Positions 1 to 11,860 of a stretch of 64,000 bases of DNA are shown one piece after another (position 1 is the stretch's first letter; every line of letters begins with the position of its first letter). A program made the position numbers and the translations under genes. The DNA comes from Calliopsis andreniformis (lineage: Eukaryota > Arthropoda > Insecta > Hymenoptera > Andrenidae). The stretch is taken from NCBI RefSeq assembly GCF_051401765.1, contig NC_135073.1, forward strand, positions 4,464,001-4,528,000, read 5' to 3'. Below the pieces are notes generated by a model that saw only the letters and a program-made list of their open reading frames with translations, was not told the origin of the DNA and ran no database searches.

Positions 1-1492
1 GAATATACTTTTAATTTTGAAAGTGGCATAAGTCATTCAACAGTTCAAAACACACAGTTTCGTACAAGTTATTCATAAAATTGATTTTCACATTAGGAGA
101 ACATATAATTTTTGTTAAATTTTCACAATAATAGAGAAATGTTTTTTAATATTATCAAACGCAAAAGTATAAATACCTCGAAACGGGAAATACATGATTT
201 AGGCCACTTGCATAATAACTGGCACATGTAAAATTTTGATAATTAAAGTTCTCTGTCAGAGCTCTATGCGCATCTTTTTGTCACAAAAAATACGTAAAAC
301 CAAAAAACACTCATTCCGAATTTTAAAACGAAAATTCTTTACATCTTAGAAAAGCACAATCAAAATCCATATATGTATATCAGAATAGCCTGTACAAGCA
401 GATCGATAAATTGCTTTCATATTCTATTAGTGCCCCTGTTAAACGAACCGCTCATGCTAATTGACAAGATCTGATCCGTAAGTTACTTATGCGACGAATC
501 GTTCGCGTAGTCCGCAATCGACTTAGGTCGCAACGAAAGAGGCAAACGGGAACATGGATTAGTAATGAGAGGTCTATGGGGCGTGATTGGTTCGGGATAA
601 AAAAGGGGTGGCAGGGGGATGCGAAAGGGGACTAACAGGGAAATTTTCTGCGTGCTAGTGCGTTTTAGCATCCTCGCGTCCGAACTTCGTTCCGTCGAAG
701 AACGGACGTTCGTTTCGTGTCTAAATGGCAGTCTTGCCCCGCTGGGAAATCAGGCATTCGATGGAGCGCGTCTCGTATGCCATCACTAATTCTATTTCTA
801 CCTATTTGCTTGCCCTCCCCTCGATGCGAGCGATCGCAACCTTTTCCTCGACCCCTCTCATCCTTCTCAATCGGCCCTCTGATTCGCGTTTCTCCTCGGC
901 AGTTTTTGCTTCTTGGAATGCCTGCAATCAGACCGTCCCAATGACAGGCACGAAGGGGCTGCTATCCTGGCCTCCTTCAGACTAATAAATTTTAATTCCA
1001 AATGAACGTGGGGGAAGAAGCCCTGGTAAAGACAAAGGATAGAGTTCCCTGTAAAATGTCTGACAGCGGAGTGTATTCTCAGATGCTTGTTGATGGAAGG
1101 GAAGCATAGCCTATTCGAGTGCTATATTTGAGATTTCAGTCACACATACAACATTGTCGTGCTTGGACGGTGTGACCACAAAAGAAGGGCACTCATAGTC
1201 TGATCACTAAATCTATTTACTATTCTATTATAAAGTTAAAGCATTCCCTTCACTTTGTGTATCATTCAAGTGCTTCTTTCTTATCACTATATAAACAAAT
1301 ACTACAAAAACGAAACTCGTTTCAATCAGCAGGAGTAGGCAAGTTCGACCGCCCATCAAGGTACTATAGGGTAACACAGGTTGCTGTAATGGGAGGGAGC
1401 ACGCATAATTGGAATGTAGGCTGGCATAGTGCAAATAAAAATCTGCGATACCCTACGCAGCGTCTGCGTGTAAATGTACGCCTGGCCTAATA
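1..1492. other. Non-coding stretch
   Basis: AT-rich. A GC-richer island at about 480-980 opens several short overlapping frames without recognisable products, and a smaller one lies at 1317-1490. I see no gene. Confidence 0.5.
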
Positions 1493-1862
1493 CTCGGTAT
1501 TCGACAGCAGGTGTTAGAAATTTTAAGGGGTGATTTTATATGCTAAAAAAGAAAAATGAAGAATCATAGAAGTGCCTTGTTTCAAGCTTATTAGTTGTTC
1601 AAGAAACGCTTAAAATTCACGTGAAATGTGTCTAACTTGGAACTTATTCTATTGATTTTGCTGTATCTGACCTGGCTAATGCACATCGACAGTAAAATCA
1701 GTCCCAGGTCAGACACATTTTATGCGTATTTAAGCGTTTTCTCAACAGTTAATAAATCTGAAACGAAGCTTTAAACACAGCGTTGTTATTCTTTATTTTC
1801 GTCTTATTTTATTGTGTATTATCACGCCTCAAAATATCTGACACCTGTTGTCGAATACCCTG
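1493..1862. mobile_element. Palindromic MITE, 370 bp, TA target
   Basis: The left end CTCGGTATTCGACAGCAGGT and the reverse complement of the right end, CAGGGTATTCGACAACAGGT, match almost base for base. The similarity continues through AAACGCTTAAA and GTGTCT blocks nearly to the centre, so the whole element can fold back. TA flanks both ends (1491-1492 and 1863-1864). It contains no coding sequence. The TA target suggests mobilisation by a Tc1/mariner-type transposase. Confidence 0.8.
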
Positions 1863-2040
1863 TATTAAAGAAAAAAAACTGCAATAAGACAGGAGTTTTA
1901 AATCTGAAATACTCTTCTGATCATTAACTTCATCTTTTATGGTAGGCTACTAGTAGCTCATAGTCCAATGAATGTTATACTACACTCTTATTTTCATGAC
2001 ATCAATTACCAACAAAGACGAATAAAAATGATTGTAAATA

Positions 2041-2238
2041 AAGCCACCTTTACATTAAGCAACTTTGGTTGGGCAACCGAGTTAATCAACATGAAGTCGA
2101 TCAAAGTTGTCCGTTTAAACAGAATTTCAGTTCAGTTGAAACGATTTCTGATTATTCAACTGAAAGTTGCCCTTTGGTCTATTTTTGCTTGAACGACTTG
2201 ATCAGCCGATTAAAAGTTGTCTAAAGTAAACGTGGCTT
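2041..2238 (+). mobile_element. Foldback MITE family A, copy 1
   Basis: The ends AAGCCACCTTTACATTAAGC and, reverse complemented, AAGCCACGTTTACTTTAGAC form inverted repeats of about 40 bp. Both are followed by CAACTTT. TA precedes the element. The same 200-bp sequence recurs at 57426-57626 in the same orientation and, in part, at 9487-9607 inverted. It has no coding capacity. Confidence 0.75.
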
Positions 2239-5200
2239 AATTGAGTCTTTTTTACTAGAGGTTTTACTGCTCCATTTAAGTCAGTCTCTGAACGTTCGTG
2301 TTACACATTATCGTGTATTGAATATTTTAGTTTTAAATTATTCGTTTAGCATATTGCAACCCCTAATCAGAACTATAGACACAAGCACGACTGAAGTTTC
2401 TGTGAACAGGATTTTACATCATAATGAATTAACCCTTATTTTTATTATCAGTTTGTACCTGCATTTTATCATTAGTCGTGAAATATCCTGAATATGTTGA
2501 CATCTTGCAAATAACAAATTGAATTTTATTATAAACGTAATAATCTATTAAACATAGTATGTATTTAGTTAACGTAATGAATCAATTTCGTATTGAAATA
2601 ATGTTTAATTACAATTTGATGACTTTGTGATCGAGTATTTCTAGCTAACGTAATATTACTCTTATCTTAGACCATATAATTCGCAAAAATAACAAAAGCC
2701 CTTTCAGAGCAGTATAAAATCTGTCCATAAGGGAAGAATCAAATTATAACGGCGCTCGTAAAGGGACCTAGCTTACTATGAGGCTCATAAAATTCTGTTA
2801 TGTGATATGGGGAAGTATAACCTTTGGTATACATATATTCGACAAAATATTCAATTCAACATTAGGAAAGCTAACAGTTACAAAATATTTCAAATTTCAT
2901 TCTTTAATGTATTATTATTAGGGAGGTCTTATTATTCTAAATGTAAAAACAGTAAGACATTACAATTCGTAACGTATTTCACCCCCATAATTCAACCCCT
3001 ACATGAAAAAGGATAAAAGATAAAACTGTAGTAAACAGTTATACTATAACATACTTTTCCGAATAAAAATACCTTAAATTAATAATAAAAAGTGATATCC
3101 GTATCTATACAACATAGAGTCTTGGAGATTTTCCATTAGGGTAACCAACATAACCCCAACATAAACCAGTAATGCCAACAGTAAAACCTCGAACTGAAGT
3201 TACTTACAAGGGTGCTTGGAAAAAAGTTCAAAAGTAATATTTCCACATATATGCTTATACAATTATGTATATATAATAAACTTGTCTCGCTCGTACAGTA
3301 ACTGCTTTGAAATATATTCGTTAGAATATATTAGTCAGACAAGACATCCACTATAACTGTAGCCTATTGTGTTTTCCCTGACGATAGTATTAATTTGTTT
3401 CAAAATTTATATTTCTAAAGAGACATCTTCGTATTTCGTCTTTTTTTTTCTTGTTCTTGTATGTTTTACGTCGCATCGATTGTAAGATCATTACCAATAA
3501 ATTAAATCTGGATAGCTAATCTATATTTCGGAGAACATATTTAAATCTTCGAAATAGTTTATCGTATCTTTTGTATAATCTGTGCTGTTGTATTTCTGTC
3601 ATTGGGGTTTAGTTTTTCTGTGTTTAGATTGGGGTGGGTGGATCCGTTTTCTTAATTAGGTATTCGTGTGTAACTTTAGTGGTCAAATTCTTAGTCAGGA
3701 CATTATAGTTTTTCATTTTCCTATGATATCGGCATATGGCGTTGATTGATAAAAATGTTGTATTACATTATGAATTTTTTTTTTTTATAAAATATTGTAC
3801 TGCCATTATCTGTTATTTCATAAACTTACTTCTAATTACTAGTGTATTACATTTACTAATTTTCTAGTGCATTATTGTTAAAATTATACTGTATGGTTGA
3901 GTATTCTCAATAAGAAGTTACTATTTTCAAAGATCACTACAATATTTTGTATTTCAATACAGTAGAATAAATTGATACAACTATTTCTTGCGATTTAAAT
4001 GTATGTTTATGGCCGGCAGTGTATATAAAAACATAATTTATAAGCTTTGTCTTAACCAGCAGTATACAGATCCCCAAGAAATTCCCATCACGCTGTGCTG
4101 TAATCGTTAATTCGATTTATAGCTGTTTACTTGGGTTTCTCCCGACATTGATGCGTTCTTCCTTTGATCCTCTTTCACCCACTAGCAATTCTCTTCTTGC
4201 CTTTTCTCGTTTCTCCTTTTTTTTCTATTCTTTTTCTCCTGTTTTCGTATCGTTTCCCGATGCTCAGGAGCCAACGACTGCTCCTCGTAGGTCTAACTAC
4301 GAAAGCGGGTCTCTCGAAGGAATAGGAAAGCTATAAAACCACTTCCCTTGGACATTATTGACATATCGACCGACGGAAATTGAGGTGTCGGCCGCAGCAA
4401 ACGATCCGTTAGGACGTAACCTCGTATCAAGAGCTTCAGGTGCGTCCCTGCGTATTATTTTCACAACGAAATATTGATCGGCCATCGTTCATCTATGACA
4501 AACCTTTCAGACAAACTGCTCCATATGGTTTTGATTTTTCCTGCGTACGACTGCTTTGTCTGTGGAGACTTTTATATGTTAATCGATTTCAGAGCTCGAT
4601 TTCTTGAAGATATTGTCCAATCTAAACGGACGTATAAAAATGATACGTATTTACTATTTTCTTGCTTCTGTCCTTTTTTATGTACTACTGTTTTCAAGAA
4701 TTCAATCGATTTTTCAATAACTACACTGCGTTATTGACTTGCTGTCAATAATTCTATTTCTAATTCCTTCAATAGAGGAATTTATTGTGTTCATAAATGT
4801 GATATTTGCAGTTTTTAATATAGTTTCTATAGAAATAGGTATTTTTAAAAACTGTTTGTACACGTAAATTCGTTTTTCAGAAACAGACAGTTACTTTATT
4901 TAAACCATTTTTCTACAGGCTTTTTCTAGAATACTCCTCAAAAATCGAATAGATCTTTCATACATAATTTAAAGATGATTTTCATCTCATTGAGATGAAT
5001 GTCAGCCGATAAAAAATATATAAACACGTGTCGAATATTTTCAATTATTCTATAAACTTGTACAATTAAATCTGTACCTGTAGACTCTGTTAAAGCAGAT
5101 AAGTATAGATAAGGTTGGAAAACATGTCACAGTTAGATAGGAAAAGAAATTTGTGGCAAAGGTAATAATAAGGAATATATCGCTTAAAGCCTCTCAGACG

Positions 5201-5689
5201 TCGAATATTAATAACCTTATTTCTTATACCTGAATGCAGTATTTGGCATGATAGTTACTATCTTATTGTCATTTACTATCATATAGATTATAGATCATAA
5301 ATTAATGAATGGTTCTTGTATATTCAATATGACATATTATGTGTTATATTTGTTCTATTTCCTAATATTGTTCTTCTTTCTTTTGCAGGTAAGTTATTAT
5401 CTGACTTCTATACAGCTGCCCCAAACAAGAATTTGTAAGTACACTGAAACAATTATACTATCAATGATATAAAGGCAGAATTAGTACATAACTAGTAGAT
5501 TAATATTAGGTTGTTAGGTGGATATCTTATTTATCCTTGAATCGTAATCGAAAATAGTTCTTTTAACAATTCCAATCTGTCACACTCAAAACATAAAGCA
5601 TTGCTTTTTTATCTGAGACTAATTAGATACATACCAACCTATCGATTACCCAGCAATTGAGAACGAATTTAATTTGAGTCGGTGACGAC
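2239..5689. other. Non-coding stretch, very AT-rich
   Basis: Mostly AT-rich sequence with a run of twelve T at 3775-3786 and a slightly GC-richer patch at about 4080-4500. No recognisable gene or repeat. Confidence 0.5.
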
Positions 5690-6290
5690 AGTGAGTATCT
5701 TCACCCTGCTAAAGGGTAATTCGGCAATGATGCACCTTTACAGAGTTAGAGTTATCCTTAACACAACGAAACGAATTGTTGAGCTATTCAAACGAAAGAA
5801 GATGCGGAGACAATTAATTATGTCGTAACTGTAACTAATTCTGGGAGACAATGCGCAGTCGTACCTCTGCATCTTCGATAACAATGCATATTGAATTCAA
5901 AGCGGGGGTAATGCTAGCATTGCCATAGTTCCTCAGCTGTTGGAGAACCAGTCGGTGAACAATGCCGTGCCAGCCGCAGGTCACGAGGGTTTCTCGCTGT
6001 CGAGTTTCCTCGATTTCCTTGTTTTGCAAGGCTTCCCTAAGTGTACTAGCCGGTTTTCGGCTGCTCCAAATTACATCAACGGGATGCATCGGGGCGTCGT
6101 ATGTCTGTGTTCCGCACCTGTAACGAGTTCCTTGGACCCTAGCAAATGTATACCTGTCATTTCTAATGAGGAAGTGGGATTTACACGTGATTCACGATCA
6201 CCGTGTAATTATCGATCAATGTGTAGATTAGTTGCCTCAACTCAGCGTGCTTGTCCTCGATCGGTGAAATAAATGTGGATCAACGGTTAC
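5690..6290. other. GC-richer island with overlapping ORFs on both strands
   Basis: A GC-rich patch in AT-rich flanks opens a 110-codon frame on the + strand (5940-6272) and an 84-codon frame on the - strand (5835-6089). Neither peptide shows a domain that I recognise, and they overlap on opposite strands as chance frames do in GC-rich DNA. A conserved non-coding element is as likely as a gene. Confidence 0.3.
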
Positions 6291-9200
6291 GTAGTCTGGG
6301 ATTTAGTAATGTCTAAATAAGATTACAGAGGCAATCTGATGACACTGATGAAAACCTATTGCAGAAAAATACCGGGAATTTGTGAGAATATAGATCCAAA
6401 GGATTGGGTTGGCTTGATTTAACCCTTAGCTTAGATTTACAATGTTTATAATGATTCAGTTTTTAACGTTTAATACGAAAAATATTCGTAGTAACTTATA
6501 AAGGTTTATAAATCAGAGAACTGTTAATTTTCTGTAAGTTATTAAGAGTTATTTTTGCTACTGCAATACCAGCGATGGTTGCATATTGTCATTACAATGG
6601 TATTGATAATAATTAAATAATAGTAAAAGAACGATGATCGGTAAAAGGCAGAAGAAACAGGAGAGAAAATATGAGGGAAATGCATTTTCTTATTTTTTAA
6701 TAAGACAGTAGCTTATAAGAGATTCTTACGTTAGTTCTTATATGTATAGTTCTGTGTTTTTTATAATACATTCATTTTGTAATACATGTATTTCATGCAC
6801 AGAACAGTTCTTCAAGATTAAAAAGTTGAAATGTCTTAAATATATGATTGATCAGAATATTTTTTTATAATAACACGAACTATGTCAAATGTGCCTCTAA
6901 TCATGATAAATTCTTATAAAAGTCAAATGCCAGTGTGCAGTTGTTGACATCTAGACAGTTTCAAAAAATTAATCTAATTGGTAGATGGGAGCACAACTAA
7001 TCTACATAATCTAGTGACCTAGAATAAATATACATAGACAACAGTTTACTTACCGTGAAATTCGATAAGCTTAATTTAGTTAGCTCATTGAAGTAGCGAA
7101 TAAGATAAACTTTATCTTCTCAAACCAGATAAACAAGCTAGTAATCTGAGTATTCTTTTCGTTTCCATCAATTACCGCAAATTGAATAATCCATGCCACT
7201 AAACTTATGAAGGAAAATTTTCTTTCTCAGATGACATAGTTCTGCAGAGATTCGAAATTTGGTTATTCATATTCATGTTCTACTTTTCTGAGCCAGTAGC
7301 TTAAATTGAAAGTAATTCATCAGAGATAGGCGTCCTCCCCTTAATTTCAAACAAAGTGCATTAGGATTCTTGGAGCAGAAAACATAAGTTAGTAAAGTGC
7401 AGAGATAACTCAGTTGTAGCAGAAATTCGACTTATGAAGCGCAGTCTCGAAATAATCGTCGGTAAAATTCGACGGGGGACATGCGTTCCTTTGGTAATTC
7501 GTCGTATGTTGCTCGTACAGAAGCATGTATCGCGTTATTACTCTAGCTAGAGGCGAGGTTCTTGTGAGATTGAACGTATGAAGCTAATTAACTGACTATA
7601 CAACAACGGGTAATCTGGCCGGCTGCTTTCGCGGTAGAGATATTTTGGTGGATGCATGAATGGGGAAGCGAAAATAAAATGAAAGCAGAGCTGAGCGAAA
7701 CGGAAGAGAATAGAGGTAGAGAGGAACAATAGGAAGCGCTAGTTTTCCAGCCACGAACATGTTGATGTTTATGGATTAACGAATATTAAATATAAAATGC
7801 GATGTCAGACATAGTTCGATGCGTTACCTTCGCTTCTGAGCATTGTATGCTTTATGAAAAGGAATTTCAATTTTTGCGAGTCAAACGTTTTCTATTTTGC
7901 GTGAACTTTAGTAGACCTGACTATCATTAAACTTCTTATTGCGAAATATATGAATAAAGTTTACCGATTAATGATCAGATACGTCTGCGTTGACAGTATT
8001 ATCAAAGTTATAAAGAATAGAACTGCTAGGCTAGAACTATGTTTCTTTTGATTACAGTGTCTTACAGGACTTTGACAAAATTTATAGAAACAATGGTCAT
8101 TTATGTATTTCTTTAATTTTATTCGATATGAAAAAAGTATAATGTAAGAGAAAAAGTATAATGTTTTTGGTAGCTTTAGTAACGGAGAGAAGAACGCAGT
8201 TTATACCAAGATTGCCAGAACTGATTTGATATGTAGACGCACGGGCCTGATGCAGTTTTCGTATAAGTATAGAGGGCCGATATATTGAGTCGCTGGCAGC
8301 AAAAAGGTTAAATTATTCTTTAGACCACTGCTTGTTCACCTGTTTTCAGTTATGTTAACTGTGAATATTAAATTGGTTGGTAAATTAGTGATATCATAAT
8401 GCAGTGCACTACATTAGCTAAAGATTAATAAGAAAATTGATGAAGCCACATGAATATAATAACACAGAAATGCTTCAAATGTCATAATATGAAAGAGCTA
8501 CACTCATATACACAGTCTTGGAATCCAAATTTATATCAAAGATATGAAGACGTTCTACTTCTAAATCATTAATATGATCAGCTGACTATCACCTAATTTT
8601 TTAATGCGTTTATCAATTTAACTGAACCAAAGTGGAACGCAGTTCAATTTATTCCGAATTCTTTAAGAAGACTAAATTCTTAATATGCTCATGCCCGTGA
8701 CGTATACAGGCATGCCGAAACATCCAATTGTACATGCCCGTAACATTCACGGATATAGCCACAGCTGCAGCAAACTACTTCGAACACTATTATAAATACA
8801 GCAGATGTTACAATGATGTCAATCGATTCGTCATAATGCGCTGTATTAAAAACATCTATAGCTTTGATGAACATATACCTACATATCCGTTTTAAATCGA
8901 AATCTTAAGCACGGTGAACTCTCACTTGGCATCGCATTGGAAACGAGAGATACGCAAAGGCAAAGGGCTTGTGTAAATACGCAAAAGAGTGATTCCACCT
9001 GTTATCGTACATTTGCATAACGCGTTAACTCCGATTGCGCCGATGCGAAATATACGATAAAAACAGCATTCCGAATGTCAACAATCGCGTCCCGTATCCG
9101 TCCGCGTGTCCAAACTTACTTTGCCTGTTGTGCAAATCACAACGACGATCCGTATATTTCCGACCGTCGTGCTGGAATATTTTCACGACAAATATCGAGC

Positions 9201-9486
9201 ACTATCAAGCCGAGGTCCTTTGCTTGTTTGCCAACGGATATCACCGAGATCGGGCCATTGACGTGGCGAACACGATGAGTCACGTTAGCATACAACCGCA
9301 GTGCCATGTTCTCCATTAGATAGTACAGTGTTGTTTTAGGCGCGACCCAAATTAAGGGTAACCTACGCGTGCATGACTCACGCTGCGTATAAGTAACGCC
9401 AGTTCACTTCGATGGGAAATATATTATCATCTTGGCAAAAGGTTGCCAAGTGCTAGAAACAGAAGACGACTCTGTGTTTCTCTATC
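6291..9486. other. Non-coding stretch
   Basis: AT-rich with GC-richer patches at about 7420-7750 and 8900-9420. The second opens overlapping 94- and 67-codon frames with no recognisable product. The word ATGCCCGT occurs twice near 8690-8740. Confidence 0.45.
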
Positions 9487-9607
9487 TAAGCTGCGTTTAC
9501 GCTAGGCAACTGTTGGTCAATGGATAGAGTCGTTCAACCAAAAATATGCCAATGGACTACTTTCAGTTGAACGATCAGAAAACAATTTGGTTGAAATTCT
9601 GTTTATA
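9487..9607 (-). mobile_element. Foldback MITE family A, copy 3 (partial, inverted)
   Basis: This matches the reverse complement of the right half of the 2041-2238 element. Shared blocks include GCGTTTAC, GTCGTTCAA, CTTTCAGTTGAA and GAAATTCTGTTTA. The match stops around 9607, where a short duplication of TTCTGTTTATAA begins. The other half is missing or too diverged to see. Confidence 0.65.
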
Positions 9608-11600
9608 ATTCTGTTTATAATTTACTGCTCGTGTGCACTTGACATAATAATAACGAGGTACACATATGTAGTCAATTTTAAAGCAAAGTCATATGCAAAC
9701 AATTTGAGGCTAACGCTTATTATGCTTCAGGGCTAGGGCATCTACCATTTGCGAGAAATTTGTTCAGTAAAAAAGGACTTTAAAGTTAGGCAACTTACTA
9801 TCTACGGTAGAACTATTACTAACTTTAATCAGTTGTTCCTAGTCCGTAAATTACACACTTTGCTTCTGATTACTGTTTCTCGGACCTCCTGCGGTACCTC
9901 AACATAATCTTTTTTGTGGTTTATTTCGTTGCTTTTTTTGTGCTATTGCTAGCTTGCAAATTCTCATCTTCACGAGACTTTTTGCCTCTTTTTCCAACAG
10001 TATATTCCAGTTTCTCTAAAATTTAAAATTAGCATGTACATACATGTCATCCTACAAATACTGTTAGATTCTGTATACAGTTGTTTTAATACATTCTACC
10101 TTACTGAACGCTTATACTATCAGATAACCTATTCCACTTTGTGCTTCAGATTATTTTGCTACTTTATGTAAGTTTAAAATTTAGAATTATCACGTTATAC
10201 ACTTTTTTACTTCAAAACCTTTAGGTTTAATTTGTAGTAAAACATTCAAGGAAAATGAACAAAATATTTGAAAAATTGTGGAAAGCCATTTCTCGTGTAC
10301 TCAATAACTATAGTGTCAGTTGTTTTTAACCTTACTTACGTATAATATTTTTTAACATAACTTAATCAATAAATTGTATATCCTCTTTTTATACAGGAGC
10401 GTTAATTCGCTAAAAATGTATTATCTACTAGAATATACTTTAAATAGCACAAGGGTTTTAGCAGTGCTAAAAGACACTTTAAGACTAACTCGCATTAACG
10501 TTTAACAAATGTAAGATTCACAAATGGATTCAGCAATTTATTTTTGTTAACGTACAGCCATCGCTATAACGAAGCAACAATACGGAACATTTTATCACCT
10601 CTTGTGTAAAAAATAAAAAAACGTATGATATTTTTGGAGGATAGGTTCTAGCCACAAAAACAATGAAAAATTTAAATGCACATGTGACCAGCAACGCATA
10701 GGTTTTAAATTACACGCTGTAAGCTACAAGAAACGGCAAAGTGTTCTTCGATGTTGCCATAGTGTAAACATAGCTCCACGTATGAGTGTAACATGACAGT
10801 TGCTCACAAAAAGACAGAGTAAAAGGTTAAAAAATGAAGTGTTACATTATGCACATGGTAGACTCGTTATAAAAGTTGAAAAAGTGACAAACCGTGGAGA
10901 TAAAACAGGTACCTTTACATTTCCGCATAACACTTTCTTCTGTCGGTTCACGCTTGATTATCTGTCTTCTGCGACAGCGCAGTGAGCTGATTAAGTGTAG
11001 TATTTTCAACTGGAAATTCCGGACTCATTAATTTTTTTTAATAGGCGCTCCAGTTGTAATCGTCAAGTTTATTTCGCACCGCAACGACGGAAATGAAGTT
11101 CTCGCAAAACGAGCGAAATATTGCTCCGCCGCGTTTAATTTGCATCTGAATCTGTGGGAAAGTTGTGTGGAACGAGCAATTACGATTTTATTTCCGCTTT
11201 ACGAGTTTATGCGTTAATTTGATAGTACGGGGAAGGCAATAAATACCAAATAACGTTTTATATCCTTAACTACCCGTAAAACGAAACATCAGCTCATTTA
11301 GAATGATGTGTAAGATAATTAAAGATTGAGGGATAATAGAAATTATTATATATTTTGAGGACTCATCTCATAGCGTCATATAAAGGTCAATCGTCTATTA
11401 TTAGTTCCTTATTCATTACAAATTTATATATTTTCCTTCAGAGTTTTTAAAAATTACAAGCTACAAAGTTAGGGAACCGAGAACTTTTGCAATTTCGGAT
11501 ATTCTGATTTCTTGGATTTGTGGAATATCAGTCTCCAAAGCACATGAAGATGTCAAATTTCCAATTAATGTTGGATAGACTGATTGAGATAGTAAAGACT
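9608..11600. other. Non-coding stretch
   Basis: AT-rich. A short GC-richer patch at about 10970-11170 has no useful frame. Nothing else is recognisable. Confidence 0.45.
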
Positions 11601-11860
11601 TGTTCAGGTTAGTCAAGTTACTGGGATTCAAGCAGCTTGAATGTAGCTGATTTAAAGCAACTTGACCAATATAAACCTGTTATCTTACTTGACTTGAAAC
11701 ATTGCTTCAAGTTTCTACTTCATCTAGGCACATTCAGATCAGTCAAGTTAGTTAAATTCAAGTGGCTTGAATATAAGTGGTTGGGGTAATTTTATCAATG
11801 TGAACATGTTATATTACTTGACTTCAAATATCATTTCAAGCTTCAAGTGAAATTGACATC
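11601..11860. repeat. Diverged tandem duplication, about 130-bp unit
   Basis: The unit at 11601-11730 (TGTTCAGGTTAGTCAAGTTA...) is followed by a diverged second unit from 11731 (CATTCAGATCAGTCAAGTTA...). Shared blocks in the same order include ATTCAAG-GCTTGAAT, TTACTTGACTT and ATTTCAAGCTT/ATTGCTTCAAGTTT. CAAGTnACTTGA-type words occur throughout both units on both strands. Confidence 0.65.

Noticed and set aside
5940..6272. 110-codon + strand ORF
   Set aside because: The opposite-strand ORF overlaps it and neither peptide is recognisable; reported only as a GC-richer island.
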